Numbered from the stretch's first letter, positions 1 to 9,732 are shown. The stretch: DNA of 64,000 bases from Marinomonas transparens (GCF_016463975.1 NZ_JAEMNX010000003.1:62001-126000); one strand, 5' to 3'. Notes: a model not told the origin generated them from the sequence alone. Numbers and translations are program-made.

Positions 1-613
1 ATTTTGCTAACGCTGTAATTTCATCCCACTTACCAGCCTGAACCAAATCAGTTGGTACAATCCAAGAGCCGCCCACACAAAGCACATTAGGCAATGCCAA
101 ATAGTCACGGAAATTATTGGCACCAATGCCACCCGTTGGGCAAAATTTGATTTGAGGAAGAGGCCCACCAAAAGCTTTTAACGCCTTAACACCACCATTG
201 ACTTCTGCAGGGAAGAATTTAAAACGGTCATAACCGTATTCCATTCCCAACAAAATATCTGAAATGGTTGCCACCGCAGGTAGATAAGGTACGTCGTACT
301 CTTTACCTACTGCTAATAAATCCGGCGTCATGCCAGGACTAATAACAAACTGTGAACCAGCTTCAATCGCTTCAACATATTGTGCACGGGAACAGACAGT
401 ACCTGCGCCAACAATGGCTTCAGGCACTTCTTTACGCAATGCGCTAATCGCCTCTAAAGCAGCAGGAGTACGAAGTGTCACCTCCAATACCGGCACACCA
501 CCAGCGACTAGCGCCTTACCTAAAGCAACAGCTTGCTCGACATTATCAACAACAATCACAGGAACAACTGGCGTCGCCGTCATTACCTGCTCAGCAGTAT
601 AAGAAGTCGTCAT
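1..613 (-). CDS. eda: KDPG/KHG aldolase (partial, 3' end beyond window)
   Basis: Splits 2-keto-3-deoxy-6-phosphogluconate into pyruvate and glyceraldehyde 3-phosphate, the last step of the Entner-Doudoroff pathway, in the cytosol. The minus strand reads open from an ATG at 613 to the window edge. The N-terminus ([19 protein letters not shown]) is followed by [12 protein letters not shown], the GAGTV turn, and an RFKFFPAE segment that carries the Schiff-base lysine of class I KDPG aldolases; CPTGGIG follows as the phosphate-binding loop. It begins 21 bp after the zwf stop, so it is the third gene of the glk-zwf-eda operon. The C-terminus lies outside the window. edd is not visible here. Confidence 0.95.
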   Translation of the reverse strand, partial: MTTSYTAEQVMTATPVVPVIVVDNVEQAVALGKALVAGGVPVLEVTLRTPAALEAISALRKEVPEAIVGAGTVCSRAQYVEAIEAGSQFVISPGMTPDLLAVGKEYDVPYLPAVATISDILLGMEYGYDRFKFFPAEVNGGVKALKAFGGPLPQIKFCPTGGIGANNFRDYLALPNVLCVGGSWIVPTDLVQAGKWDEITALAK

Positions 614-634
614 ACTCTTTTCCTTTTTTAAGAC

Positions 635-2110
635 CTAATAATCTTGCCAGTTACGGCCATCTTTGATCGGTAACGCCATGGATGCCGCAGGCCCCCATGA
701 ACCAGAAGCATACTCTTTAGGACGCTCACTGGTTTGGCTCCAAGCAGACATGATGCCATCCACCCATTTCCAAGCCGCTTCCACTTCGTCATAACGCATA
801 AATAAGGTTGCATCATTACGCATAACATCAAGTAAAAGACGCTCATAAGCTTCAGGGCTACGCTTATCATTAAAGGCTTCAGTCAGACTCAAGTTCAAAT
901 CAACAGGCTGTAGGTTCATCCCTTCACTCGCCCCTGGCACCTTATTCATTACTGTTAACGAAATTTTTTCTTCCGGCTGCAAACGAATAATTAGCTGGTT
1001 ACGTTGTAATTGACGATTGCTTTCATCACTAAAAATACTGTGCGGTACCGCTTTATACTGAATAACAATTTCAGAATAACGCTGACTTAATCGCTTACCT
1101 GTTCTCAAGTAAAAAGGTACGCCAGCCCAACGCCAGTTATCAATATCAGCACGTAAAGCAACAAAGGTTTCGGTTCTGGATTCCGGATTACTTCCTTCTT
1201 CATCAAAGTAACCCTGTACGCTCTTACCTTTAATCATGCCTTTTGCATACTGACCACGAACGGTCTTAGTATAAGCATTCGCTCCTTCAATCGGGCGCAA
1301 TGCTTTAAGAACCTTAATTTTTTCATCGCGAACGGAGTCTGCATCCATACGCCCAGGAGGCTCCATAGCGACCAAACACAACAGCTGAACCAAATGGTTT
1401 TGCACCATATCTCGCATGGCACCTGCTTTATCGTAATACCCCCAACGCCCTTCAACACCAACGGTTTCAGATACCGTAATCTGAACATTATCAATGTGCG
1501 CACTAGACCAAAGCGGCTCAAAAAGCGTATTACCGAAACGAATGGCTAATAGGTTTTGTACTGTCTCTTTACCTAGATAATGATCTATTCGAAAAGCCTG
1601 TTGCTCGGTAAAATTTTTCATCACCTCATCGTTAATAGCACGAGAAGAAACAAGGTCACGACCAAGAGGTTTCTCTAATACCACTCGCATACGCTCATTA
1701 TTCAAGCCATGACTTGCTAACGATGAACAAATAGAGCCAAACAAATCAGGGGATGTTGCTAAATAGAAAACCACATCACGATCATCGCCACCTACCTTGT
1801 GGTCATTTAAACGAGCAAAATCAGACTCAGATTGAGCATCCACAGAAACATAGCTAAGGCGCTCTTTAAATCGAGGCCAAATTTCTTTATCTCCAACACT
1901 TGAGGGAACAAACTCATCCAGAGCAGCACGGATTTTAGCTTGGTAATCCTCAGCACTCACTTCTCGACGAGAAGCGCCGATAATGCGTGTAGTCGGTGCA
2001 AGCAAACCATCCATATCCAGATGATATAAAGCAGGTAACAACTTACGCATAGCAAGGTCACCGCCACCACCGAAGATAACAACATCACAAGCTTTTAAAC
2101 TGGCCTTCAT
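635..2110 (-). CDS. zwf: Glucose-6-phosphate 1-dehydrogenase
   Basis: Oxidises glucose 6-phosphate to 6-phosphogluconolactone with NADP, feeding the Entner-Doudoroff and pentose phosphate routes. At 491 residues it has full family length. The N-terminal nucleotide-binding segment IFGGGGDLAMRKLLPAL is visible, and RIDHYLGKE, the family active-site signature with its substrate-binding lysine, lies near residue 175-183. It lies between glk (19-bp gap upstream) and eda. pgl (6-phosphogluconolactonase), often between zwf and eda, is absent from this operon, so the lactone must be opened by a gene elsewhere or spontaneously. Regulation probably comes from the HexR-type site before glk. Confidence 0.97.
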   Translation of the reverse strand: MKASLKACDVVIFGGGGDLAMRKLLPALYHLDMDGLLAPTTRIIGASRREVSAEDYQAKIRAALDEFVPSSVGDKEIWPRFKERLSYVSVDAQSESDFARLNDHKVGGDDRDVVFYLATSPDLFGSICSSLASHGLNNERMRVVLEKPLGRDLVSSRAINDEVMKNFTEQQAFRIDHYLGKETVQNLLAIRFGNTLFEPLWSSAHIDNVQITVSETVGVEGRWGYYDKAGAMRDMVQNHLVQLLCLVAMEPPGRMDADSVRDEKIKVLKALRPIEGANAYTKTVRGQYAKGMIKGKSVQGYFDEEGSNPESRTETFVALRADIDNWRWAGVPFYLRTGKRLSQRYSEIVIQYKAVPHSIFSDESNRQLQRNQLIIRLQPEEKISLTVMNKVPGASEGMNLQPVDLNLSLTEAFNDKRSPEAYERLLLDVMRNDATLFMRYDEVEAAWKWVDGIMSAWSQTSERPKEYASGSWGPAASMALPIKDGRNWQDY

Positions 2111-2129
2111 TCTTCATTCTCCAACTAAA

Positions 2130-3104
2130 CTAGGCTTTCGATACCAGATAGGAGGCGTAACACGCACACCCCATCAGCCCTGGGTATTCAGACATAACAA
2201 CAAAAGTCGGAATGGGCGAAACAAACTCTTTCATACGACCTTTTTCTTGCATCGCATCACGAAAACCACTGTTAAGGATTTCATTCACATATCGCGGAAC
2301 AATTCCTCCTGCAATATACACACCACCACGGGACTCAACCGATAACACTAGGTCACCAATAACACGACCTAGAAACACAAAAAACTGTTCTAGTGCGGCG
2401 TTAGCAATAGGATCATTGCCTGACTTTAACGCTTCGCCAATTTCAGGGGCCGTCAAACGCTTTTCAATACCTTCACGAAAAGCCAAGGCCTCATAGATAT
2501 TCTCCAACCCCATTCCAGACAACACACGCTCAGCAGACACTCGCTTATGACGGGCTCGCAAAAAACGTAAAATATCATCCTCCAACTCATTACAAGAAGA
2601 CAAATCTACATGCCCGCCTTCACCTGGCAAAATCATATTAGGACCATTGTCTTGAGGAACAACACAAGAAACACCTAATCCTGTGCCCGCCCCAATTACC
2701 CATGCTGGCGCTTTCAGATCTACCCATGTTTTATCGCCAATCACTACCACATCTTCAGGGCTAAGAATTTCAAGACAGTGACCAACCGCATCAAAATCAT
2801 TTAACAGAGAAACCGCTTTTCCCTCACCAAAGTAAGCTTGTATTTCTTCACGGGTAAAATGCCATGAATTATTAGAAAAGCGTATGACAGGCTGATTAAC
2901 AGGTCCAGCAATTGCTAAAACAACCGCATCAATGTTATCCATACTGATACTGCAATTTTCAACATAATCCGCAGCGGCATCAAAAAAGCCATCGTAATTT
3001 TTACAAGGCAACACCCGAACTTCTTGGGGTACGTATTGATGGATAGGAACTAAAGCAAAACGCGCATTCGTACCACCCAAATCGGCAATCAAAGCATGGG
3101 ACAT
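2130..3104 (-). CDS. glk: Glucokinase (Glk family)
   Basis: Phosphorylates glucose to glucose 6-phosphate with ATP. The 324-residue protein opens with ALIADLGGTNARFALV, the ATP-binding phosphate-1 motif of the bacterial Glk family. It carries LNDFDAVGH, which holds the catalytic aspartate, GAGTGLGVS, and LPGEGGHVDL. It is the first gene of the glk-zwf-eda operon, transcribed leftward, with a palindromic HexR-like operator 85 bp upstream. Together the three genes convert glucose to the last Entner-Doudoroff step, with edd (and pgl) missing. Confidence 0.95.
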   Translation of the reverse strand: MSHALIADLGGTNARFALVPIHQYVPQEVRVLPCKNYDGFFDAAADYVENCSISMDNIDAVVLAIAGPVNQPVIRFSNNSWHFTREEIQAYFGEGKAVSLLNDFDAVGHCLEILSPEDVVVIGDKTWVDLKAPAWVIGAGTGLGVSCVVPQDNGPNMILPGEGGHVDLSSCNELEDDILRFLRARHKRVSAERVLSGMGLENIYEALAFREGIEKRLTAPEIGEALKSGNDPIANAALEQFFVFLGRVIGDLVLSVESRGGVYIAGGIVPRYVNEILNSGFRDAMQEKGRMKEFVSPIPTFVVMSEYPGLMGCACYASYLVSKA

Positions 3105-3188
3105 AAACGAACCCTAATAAAGTTTCATGAAATTTTACAACAATATAAACGTAAAAAATACCAAACGGTATAAATATGGAATTGAAAA

Positions 3189-3203
3189 TGTAATAAAATT
3201 ACA
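3189..3203. promoter_or_regulatory. HexR-type operator upstream of glk-zwf-eda
   Basis: TGTAATAAAATTACA is a perfect 15-bp palindrome around its centre. It matches the TGTAAT-N3-ATTACA pattern known for HexR, the KDPG-responsive repressor of zwf, glk, edd and eda in many gammaproteobacteria. It lies 85 bp before the glk start and just past the GGDEF gene's stop. hexR itself is not in the window, so the assignment rests on motif and target. Confidence 0.75.
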
Positions 3204-3205
3204 TT

Positions 3206-4270
3206 TTATCTTAGACGATTCAGAAACTTAAATACTTTAGTTGGAACTAATCGCTTCTTGTTGTTTTTATAATCATAAAGACGTTCGTCTGCCAACTTAA
3301 GCAAATTCTTATAGTTAGCTGGCCTATCAGCCATAACACTGGCGCCACCATAGCTAATAGTAATAGGAACAAGGTTGGATTTATACCTCAAAGGATTCGA
3401 ATGCAAGTATTCTTGGATAGACTCAGCAATCAAAATTGCTTGTTCGTAATTTTTCCCTGGCATAACAAAAACAAACTCATCACCAGCAAAGCGAAAAGCC
3501 AAGCCCTGCTTATGCACATACTTTAATAAACGCTTAGCAATATATTCTAAAACCTCATCACCACAGTTATGACCTAATGTGTCGTTTATTGATTTAAAAG
3601 CATCACAGTCAATAAACACCACGGTCAAATCACGTTCTTGCTTCTTGGAACGTGCAAACTCACGGTCTAACATCAGCTCTAATTGGCGGCGGTTTAACAA
3701 CCCAGTCAATGGATCTCTGGTTGCTAAATATTCCAACTTTTCCCTAGCAGTCACATTGCTCAGGCAAATCGAGATTTTAATAGCCAACTGATCCAATAAA
3801 AATGTGTCTTTGGTGGATGCATCATAGCGGGTACTATCCGAGTCAGCCTGACAAAATAAGCCAACTAGCTCACCATCAATAGTCAAAGGTGAAATAGCAA
3901 CGGAGGAAATAATATCCTGGTACACAGAAGGAATGATATCTCGGCACCGGATCAAATTAGCATTCACTAAAACCGTCTTATTACTCGACTTGATGATATC
4001 TATCATAGAACGGCGACGTGTGAACAATACCCGATCCCGTAAGTCAGGCATTTTTTCCAAGCTTTCAATAAGGTGAGAAAGGGGCGCTTCATTAATCAGG
4101 TTCACCCATACATAAGGAACATTAAACTGCTTTTGCACTTCTTTAGTCAAAGTAGAAACGAACTGATCACAACGGCCAATAGAAAGGATACAGCGTTCTA
4201 TTTCAAAAAACTTACGGGCAATTTCTTCATTACGCCGTACGTTATCTATCAGTTCATTGATGTCGTGCAT
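3206..4270 (-). CDS. DUF484/GAF-like sensor diguanylate cyclase (GGDEF)
   Basis: Probably makes cyclic di-GMP from two GTP. Residues 1 to about 170 resemble the GAF-like DUF484 sensor fold and have no membrane segment, so the protein is likely cytosolic. The GGDEF domain starts at TRDPLTGLLNRRQLE (about residue 185) and holds FIDCDAFKSINDTLGH and the signature as RFAGDEF. The first glycine of GGDEF is alanine, a variant found in some active enzymes. No RxxD inhibitory site is evident upstream of it. It is a single gene between the glk operator and a 304-bp intergenic stretch. The signal sensed is unknown. Confidence 0.88.
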   Translation of the reverse strand: MHDINELIDNVRRNEEIARKFFEIERCILSIGRCDQFVSTLTKEVQKQFNVPYVWVNLINEAPLSHLIESLEKMPDLRDRVLFTRRRSMIDIIKSSNKTVLVNANLIRCRDIIPSVYQDIISSVAISPLTIDGELVGLFCQADSDSTRYDASTKDTFLLDQLAIKISICLSNVTAREKLEYLATRDPLTGLLNRRQLELMLDREFARSKKQERDLTVVFIDCDAFKSINDTLGHNCGDEVLEYIAKRLLKYVHKQGLAFRFAGDEFVFVMPGKNYEQAILIAESIQEYLHSNPLRYKSNLVPITISYGGASVMADRPANYKNLLKLADERLYDYKNNKKRLVPTKVFKFLNRLR

Positions 4271-4574
4271 GTATTATGCCCTACCGCGCCACAGTTCAGC
4301 AGCTGCTTTTCCTTAATGAAGTCAGACCATAGAAGCAATTGATCTGTAATACATTATAGTACGATGCCCAGCGGTTTGGAGCCATATGTCACAGACAAAT
4401 TGGCAAAGCATTATACAAAAAGTAACAATGACGACCAAAACATAAGCTATGCCTTAAACCTATCTGTCCATGCGGTATAGCAATAAAATCTTAACAAGCA
4501 CTCTTTTCGAATTAGCTTCCTGTTTTCATTAAGAAAAAAAAACTCATGCCGATAACCCAATCATAGCGAAATTA
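4271..4574. other. Intergenic region between divergent genes
   Basis: About 300 bp between the leftward GGDEF gene and a small rightward gene. It is A+T-rich and should hold both promoters. I see no strong hairpin, repeat or conserved operator. Confidence 0.4.
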
Positions 4575-4910
4575 ATGGGCATAAAGATGAATATAAGAGA
4601 TATTGTTGAGGTACAGGTCACCCAAGGCAGTAAAGCGGGTAAACCGGTATCTGGCAGCGCTCAATTCGCTTTATTGATGAGTTTATTCAATCAGCCTGGG
4701 CCTTCGTTGATTGACACACCAGACACCCAAAACCTCCACGAGCCCCATGCGCTAACTCGCCCTATTCAGTTTTCCCATAATATTAGTGGAAACCCGAGTG
4801 CCAATATCGCGCTTCTGAAAGCATTAAGTGAAGAGCCCTTAGCACCCGGACCGGCCTATCAATATGATCTGGTCGAAAACCTTGAAAATCAAATCAATAC
4901 TCAAATCTAA
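4575..4910 (+). CDS. Small hypothetical protein
   Basis: Not recognised. It encodes up to 111 residues; a second ATG at 4587 (MNIRDIVEV) is an equally good start and gives 107 residues. Neither has a strong Shine-Dalgarno sequence. There is no signal peptide, membrane segment or cysteine. The protein is rich in Ser, Asn, Pro and Gln and may be largely unfolded apart from a short helical stretch (SAQFALLMSLF). It ends 4 bp before the convergent DUF3080 gene. It could be real or a fortuitous open frame, but its length and isolation in otherwise empty sequence favour a gene. Confidence 0.5.
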   Translation: MGIKMNIRDIVEVQVTQGSKAGKPVSGSAQFALLMSLFNQPGPSLIDTPDTQNLHEPHALTRPIQFSHNISGNPSANIALLKALSEEPLAPGPAYQYDLVENLENQINTQI

Positions 4911-4913
4911 GTC

Positions 4914-5939
4914 TTAGCCATTCAATGGCACAGCACAGCGAACAAACAATTCACTCCACGCTTTTGCATGATGTTGAGATGCTTGCTGATACTGATGCCA
5001 AACACTGTTTTTTTCCGAAAATGAAAATTGATCGAGAAACCCCTTCAGCTCCTTACTTAAAGGAATGCCTTCTTTAGATAACTGATTCATAAGCGGAAAA
5101 ACCTGATAAGCACTACGGTTCAAGCGCGCCATATAAGGCTGAATAACATCAACATAATGACGCTTAAACTGCCGTTTAAGATAAGTAAGCGGTGCACCAC
5201 AGACTAGATCATCCAACAGTATTAGACGCTCTGAAACTTGATTCAAATAACGTGTGATTTGCATGAATGAATATAAAGCTCGACCAGCATACTCGCTATC
5301 AGATAAGACCTTCAAACTCGCTTCAAATATTTCCCCATCTACTTCTGGTAACTGCTCAAGCTGATGAGCAATATCGACTAATTGATTCAACGAAGACAGT
5401 AATTTATGCTCATTAGCCGTTGAATAGTTCATTGGAATAAAGCCGTTAGATAAACTAAAAAACTCACTGCTTTCGGGACCATGAAAAATGGCATTACTAA
5501 AGGCCTTGGGCAACTCTCTACGTTTTTGCTTTGCCACTTGTCTTAACTCAGCTAACAATTCTGCATTCTTAATATCACAAGATTCAATCGCACCTATAAT
5601 AGTTAATTCATACAAAAAGCGCTGACTGTCTGGCATCACTTTTCCTAGAATACTATTTTTTTGCCCTACAATTAGGCCAACATCACAGTGCTGTAGAGAT
5701 AAAAAGTCTAATAATCCAATATCAAATTGCGTCAACCTCTGTTGCCTATCACGCAATGACGGCAAGCTTTTCGGCATAACCACAGGAGGAACATGAATCG
5801 AAATAAACTGGGAACGATTTAAATCTTCAATATAAACAGATAAAACAGCCTCTGGCTTAAAACGAGTATCACAGGCAGTGGCCCCAATGAGTATAATGCT
5901 GCATAACAGAATCATTTTATTGAAAGGTTTTATTGCCAT
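4914..5939 (-). CDS. DUF3080-like lipoprotein
   Basis: A likely lipoprotein of unknown function resembling the DUF3080 family. The ATG at 5939 gives MAIKPFNKMILLCSIILIGATAC, a basic start, a hydrophobic stretch and a weak lipobox ending in cysteine; the open frame could also begin at 5954. The mature part is mainly alpha-helical with no catalytic motif visible. Its preferred ATG and the ATG of the divergent thioesterase gene share the tetranucleotide CATG at 5937-5940, so each promoter and ribosome site lies inside the other gene's 5' coding end. Confidence 0.72.
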   Translation of the reverse strand: MAIKPFNKMILLCSIILIGATACDTRFKPEAVLSVYIEDLNRSQFISIHVPPVVMPKSLPSLRDRQQRLTQFDIGLLDFLSLQHCDVGLIVGQKNSILGKVMPDSQRFLYELTIIGAIESCDIKNAELLAELRQVAKQKRRELPKAFSNAIFHGPESSEFFSLSNGFIPMNYSTANEHKLLSSLNQLVDIAHQLEQLPEVDGEIFEASLKVLSDSEYAGRALYSFMQITRYLNQVSERLILLDDLVCGAPLTYLKRQFKRHYVDVIQPYMARLNRSAYQVFPLMNQLSKEGIPLSKELKGFLDQFSFSEKNSVWHQYQQASQHHAKAWSELFVRCAVPLNG

Positions 5940-6348
5940 GAACAAGCTACTCATTCAAAAACGTGAGGAAATATCAGAAACACGGGTTGCCAAGATGGTT
6001 TTTCCTGCAACAACTAACCATTATGACACCCTATTCGGTGGCATCGCTTTACAGTGGATGGATGAAGTTGCCTATATTGCCGCCACCCGTTTCGCCAGAA
6101 AACCCATGGTGACTATCTCAACCGAACAAGTTGACTTCAAACACCCCATCCCTTCAGGGATTTTAGTTGAACTAGTAGCAAGAGTCGTCCACGTTGGCCG
6201 AACCTCTTTAAAAGTTGAAGTGTCTATTTTTCTCGAACAATTAGACAGCGACAAACGTACCAAAGCGGTCACAGGTCACTTCAATTTTGTTGCCGTGGAT
6301 GAAAATAAAAAACCAACGCCAATCTTTAGCGAAGACACCATCAACTAG
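5938..6348 (+). CDS. Acyl-CoA thioesterase, YciA-like hotdog fold
   Basis: Hydrolyses acyl-CoA thioesters to free acid and CoA. The 136-residue protein has the single-hotdog signature NHYDTLFGGIALQWMDEVA, where the Asp and Gly-Gly belong to the active site, followed by a long helix and by TEQVDFKHPI. The ATG at 5938 is chosen over upstream in-frame starts because a GAAAGG ribosome site lies about 10 bp before it and because homologues begin near this point. It overlaps the divergent lipoprotein gene by two bases and is followed by a hairpin at 6381. Confidence 0.88.
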   Translation: MNKLLIQKREEISETRVAKMVFPATTNHYDTLFGGIALQWMDEVAYIAATRFARKPMVTISTEQVDFKHPIPSGILVELVARVVHVGRTSLKVEVSIFLEQLDSDKRTKAVTGHFNFVAVDENKKPTPIFSEDTIN

Positions 6349-6380
6349 CCTTTAGCTAATCTTTACTATAATAATAAAAA

Positions 6381-6417
6381 GTCATGATACCTTTCCTCTG
6401 CGAAAAGGCATCATGAC
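6381..6417. terminator. Bidirectional hairpin between convergent genes
   Basis: GTCATGAT at the left pairs with ATCATGAC at the right around a largely paired CCTTT/AAAGG core. It sits between the convergent thioesterase and LPP20-like genes, with an A-rich run on the left that would read as U-rich in leftward transcripts. Confidence 0.7.
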
Positions 6418-6427
6418 CCACAGAAAC

Positions 6428-7027
6428 CTACTTAGCCCTACGCGCGGCAATTTCTGAGGCTAGCTCTTCGAAGCCTTTTTCGGCCTCCAGCTTCTGATAT
6501 AAGGCTTCTTCATTTTTCATCGAAGTACGCAAAATATCTTGCGCTACTTTCCCTGCTTGCTCAGGATCTAGCCCAACTAAGACAACCAAACCACCACTCG
6601 GCGTTGGCATCTGACGAATTACTTTAGAGCCAATCAAGGTTTGATCTGTCACTTGCTTGGTGACAACACTGTTTACACGATCTACGGTTTCCGCATCTCC
6701 AGCCCCTGTTGTTTCTACATATTGCTTAACCATATTTTGCAGGTCTAAACTTAGCACTTGAGCCAATTCAACTCGCGCTGCAGTCGCTGCCATTTGCTTC
6801 ATGTAATTTGGACCCGCCGCCGATTTTTCACTGTAACCTACCGCAGACAAAGCAACACCTTCAACAGGTGTACCACAAACCCACTGTGGCGCAGCGCGAT
6901 TAGAACCATCAGCAAATACACAATCAGGAACCGGGACAGGTGCAGGCGTGTTCACAACTTCCTTATCTTTACTACAAGCTGCTAAAGCAATACTAGCAAC
7001 CAAGATACCAGCAAGTTTTAATCTCAT
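6428..7027 (-). CDS. LPP20-family-like lipoprotein
   Basis: A 199-residue predicted lipoprotein. The leader MRLKLAGILVASIALAAC ends in a clear LAAC lipobox, followed by a charged and proline-rich linker (SKDKEVVNTPAPVPVP). The core resembles LPP20-type lipoproteins, with a conserved ATAARVELAQ helix and a hydrophobic GGLVVLVGLDPEQA strand. Function is unknown; such proteins are often envelope associated. It is a single gene lying between a bidirectional hairpin and a promoter region before the pnp terminator. Confidence 0.8.
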   Translation of the reverse strand: MRLKLAGILVASIALAACSKDKEVVNTPAPVPVPDCVFADGSNRAAPQWVCGTPVEGVALSAVGYSEKSAAGPNYMKQMAATAARVELAQVLSLDLQNMVKQYVETTGAGDAETVDRVNSVVTKQVTDQTLIGSKVIRQMPTPSGGLVVLVGLDPEQAGKVAQDILRTSMKNEEALYQKLEAEKGFEELASEIAARRAK

Positions 7028-7121
7028 TTTTTCTTCCCTCTTAAAATAGTCATCAATCGAAAACTTTCAAAACGTGTGTTATTAACAGAGTCTATAATAG
7101 TAGATCCGTACCATTAAACAC

Positions 7122-7151
7122 AAAAAAGGGCGCTATCAATTGCGCCCTTTT
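7122..7151 (-). terminator. Rho-independent terminator of pnp
   Basis: Leftward RNA would form a stem AAAGGGCGC / GCGCCCTTT around a short loop and run into six U residues. It lies 20 bp after the pnp stop. Confidence 0.88.
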
Positions 7152-7172
7152 AAACCAACATACATCTAAGAA

Positions 7173-9281
7173 TTACTCAGTGTAAGACGCTTTTTCTTCT
7201 TCAGTCACATCTTTCATAGACAATTTAATACGGCCACGCGCATCAACATCTAGCACTTTAACAATAACTTCCTGACCTTCAGCAAGGAAGTCCGTCACAG
7301 CACGAATACGCTCTTCAGCAATTTGTGAAATATGAACCAAGCCATCTTTACCAGGCAAGATGTTAACGAAAGCACCAAACTCAGCAAGGCGAACCACTTT
7401 ACCTTTGTAAAGTTTGTCCACTTCTGCTTCAGCGGTGATTTCATGAATTTTCAGCAAAGCCGCATCAGAAGACAACTTATCCGCTGCATAAATGCGTACT
7501 GTACCATCATCATCTAGATCGATAGATGCGCCCGTTTCTTCAGTAATCGAGCGAATCATAGAACCGCCTTTACCGATAACATCACGAATTTTCTCTGGAT
7601 CAATTTTAATGGTCGCCATCGAAGGAGCATTTGGAGACACTTCTGGACGGGCATAACCAATAACTTGCGCCATCTCGCGTAAGATATGTTTACGAGCTTC
7701 CATTGCTTGAGTTAAAGCGATATCCATGATTTCTTCATTGATACCTTCAATTTTTATGTCCATTTGCAGTGCTGTAATACCTTCTTCAGTACCAGCCACT
7801 TTAAAGTCCATATCACCCAAGTGATCTTCATCACCTAGGATATCAGTCAATACAGCGAAACCATCATCTTCTTTAATCAGACCCATTGCGATACCAGCAA
7901 CAGGTGCTTTAAGGGGAACACCCGCGTCCATCATAGACAAAGAGGCACCACATACAGACGCCATTGAGCTTGAACCATTAGATTCAGTGATCTCAGATAC
8001 GATACGAATGGTGTATGGGAATTCTTCTTCGCTTGGCAATACCGCTTGAACACCACGACGAGCTAGACGACCATGACCAATCTCACGACGACCAACACCA
8101 CCCATACGACCACACTCACCAACAGAATAAGGAGGGAAGTTATAGTGAAGCATGAAGCTGTCTTTGTTTTCGCCAGCTAGGCCATCACTCATTTGTGCAT
8201 CACGGCTAGTACCTAGAGTACAGGTTGCAATCGCTTGAGTTTCACCACGAGTAAACAGTGCAGAGCCATGAGTTTTACTCAGTAGACCCACTTCAACATT
8301 GATTGGACGAACGGTTTTATTATCACGGCCATCAATACGAGGCTGACCATCAATTACACGACGACGAACGATACGCTTTTCAAGTTTAGAAAAAGCACCA
8401 GTTACATCGACTTCTGTAAACTCACCTTCTTCGGTTACCAAAGCTTCTACCGCAGCGTTACGAACTTCACCCAGTTGTGCATAACGAGCCATTTTCTCGC
8501 TGATACCGTAAGCCGCTTCAATTTGATCAGCGTAACCAGACGCAACAGCTTCAGTTAAAGAAACATTAGCCGTTTCCGCTTGCCAATCCCAACGAGGATT
8601 AGCACATTCTGAAGCAAATTCAGTTATCGCAGTAATCGCCGCCTGCATTTCTTTATGAGCGAAAAGAACCGCACCTAGCATTTCATCTTCAGTAAGCTCT
8701 TGCGCTTCAGATTCAACCATCAATACAGCATCTTTTGTCCCTGCAACCACCATGTCTAGTAAAGAAGCATCTAGGTCTGAGTAGCTTGGGTTTAGTAGAT
8801 AACCAGACTCATCATTAAAACCAACTCGTGCAGCACCGATTGGACCGTTGAATGGGATACCAGAGATAGTCAATGCCGCAGAGGTCGCAAGCATGGCCGC
8901 AATATCAGCGTCCAAGTTTGTATTAGTCGACATAACAGTACAAACGACCTGAACTTCATTCATGAAGCCTTTAGGGAATAATGGACGAATCGGACGGTCA
9001 ATTAAGCGAGAAGTCAGTGTTTCTTTTTCAGAAGGACGGCCTTCACGTTTTAAAAAACCACCTGGGATTTTACCAACAGCATAAGCACGCTCTTGATAAT
9101 GTACAGATAATGGGAAAAAGTCTTGACCAGCTTTTGCTGATTTAGCACCCACAACAGTAGCAAGCACTTGTGCATCGCCAATAGTACAAAGCACGGCACC
9201 AGTCGCCTGACGAGCAATGCGGCCGGTTTCTAAAGTAACGGTGTCGTTACCAAACTGGAAAGTTTTAGTCGTAATACTCAC
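7173..9281 (-). CDS. pnp: Polynucleotide phosphorylase
   Basis: A 3'-to-5' exoribonuclease that uses phosphate, part of the RNA degradosome. The 702-residue protein has two RNase PH-like domains (residues about 10-230 and 310-540) including [22 protein letters not shown] and the second-domain [18 protein letters not shown] domain follows with [15 protein letters not shown], then an S1 domain near the C-terminus ([18 protein letters not shown]). It lies 180 bp after rpsO, and the spacer folds into a long hairpin of the kind cleaved by RNase III in the autoregulation of E. coli pnp. Confidence 0.97.
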   Translation of the reverse strand: MSITTKTFQFGNDTVTLETGRIARQATGAVLCTIGDAQVLATVVGAKSAKAGQDFFPLSVHYQERAYAVGKIPGGFLKREGRPSEKETLTSRLIDRPIRPLFPKGFMNEVQVVCTVMSTNTNLDADIAAMLATSAALTISGIPFNGPIGAARVGFNDESGYLLNPSYSDLDASLLDMVVAGTKDAVLMVESEAQELTEDEMLGAVLFAHKEMQAAITAITEFASECANPRWDWQAETANVSLTEAVASGYADQIEAAYGISEKMARYAQLGEVRNAAVEALVTEEGEFTEVDVTGAFSKLEKRIVRRRVIDGQPRIDGRDNKTVRPINVEVGLLSKTHGSALFTRGETQAIATCTLGTSRDAQMSDGLAGENKDSFMLHYNFPPYSVGECGRMGGVGRREIGHGRLARRGVQAVLPSEEEFPYTIRIVSEITESNGSSSMASVCGASLSMMDAGVPLKAPVAGIAMGLIKEDDGFAVLTDILGDEDHLGDMDFKVAGTEEGITALQMDIKIEGINEEIMDIALTQAMEARKHILREMAQVIGYARPEVSPNAPSMATIKIDPEKIRDVIGKGGSMIRSITEETGASIDLDDDGTVRIYAADKLSSDAALLKIHEITAEAEVDKLYKGKVVRLAEFGAFVNILPGKDGLVHISQIAEERIRAVTDFLAEGQEVIVKVLDVDARGRIKLSMKDVTEEEKASYTE

Positions 9282-9310
9282 AAGTATTCCTTTTCATTAA
9301 AAAAATTGCT

Positions 9311-9416
9311 TTCTCCCAAAGACCATCTTTTTAAGCCAGTACTCATATGAATTCTTTTTGCCTCTTTTTTAACAAAGAGCAAAACTCATATGAAGTACAG
9401 GCTGTCCCTTGGGAGA
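9311..9416 (-). promoter_or_regulatory. Long hairpin in the pnp leader (putative RNase III site)
   Basis: The two ends are complementary over a long imperfect helix: CTCCCAA with TTGGGAG at the base, then GTACT/AGTAC, CATATGA/TCATATG and GCCTCTTT/AAAGAGC toward the loop. In E. coli the pnp leader forms a similar long stem-loop cut by RNase III, after which PNPase destabilises its own mRNA. The position between rpsO and pnp is the same. Cleavage here is an inference. Confidence 0.75.
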
Positions 9417-9424
9417 CCAATAAA

Positions 9425-9453
9425 AAAAGGGCCATAGATTCCTATGGCCCTTT
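9425..9453 (-). terminator. Rho-independent terminator of rpsO
   Basis: AAAGGGCCATAG and CTATGGCCCTTT form an uninterrupted stem 10 bp after the rpsO stop, followed by a U-run in the leftward transcript. Confidence 0.9.
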
Positions 9454-9462
9454 CCTTCAGTC

Positions 9463-9732
9463 TTAGCGACGCAGACCTAGTTTTTTGATCAAACCAGTGT
9501 AACGTGCTGCGTCTTTACGCTTAAGATAATCCAACAACTTACGACGTTGGTTTACCATGCGAATTAGACCGCGACGAGAATGGTGGTCATGGATATGAGA
9601 TTTAAAGTGACCTTGTAGACCTTCAATGTTCTTAGTCAACAATGCTACTTGAACTTCAGGAGAACCTGTGTCGCCTTCCGCTACTTGAAACTCTTTAACC
9701 AACGCTGCTTTTGATTCTGCAGACAATGCCAT
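9463..9732 (-). CDS. rpsO: 30S ribosomal protein S15
   Basis: Primary 16S rRNA-binding protein of the small subunit platform. At 89 residues it is the usual length, with the family signature [20 protein letters not shown] and the conserved [21 protein letters not shown] helix pair. It lies between truB and pnp as in other gammaproteobacteria, with a strong terminator between it and pnp, so pnp is transcribed either by read-through or from its own leader. Confidence 0.98.
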   Translation of the reverse strand: MALSAESKAALVKEFQVAEGDTGSPEVQVALLTKNIEGLQGHFKSHIHDHHSRRGLIRMVNQRRKLLDYLKRKDAARYTGLIKKLGLRR

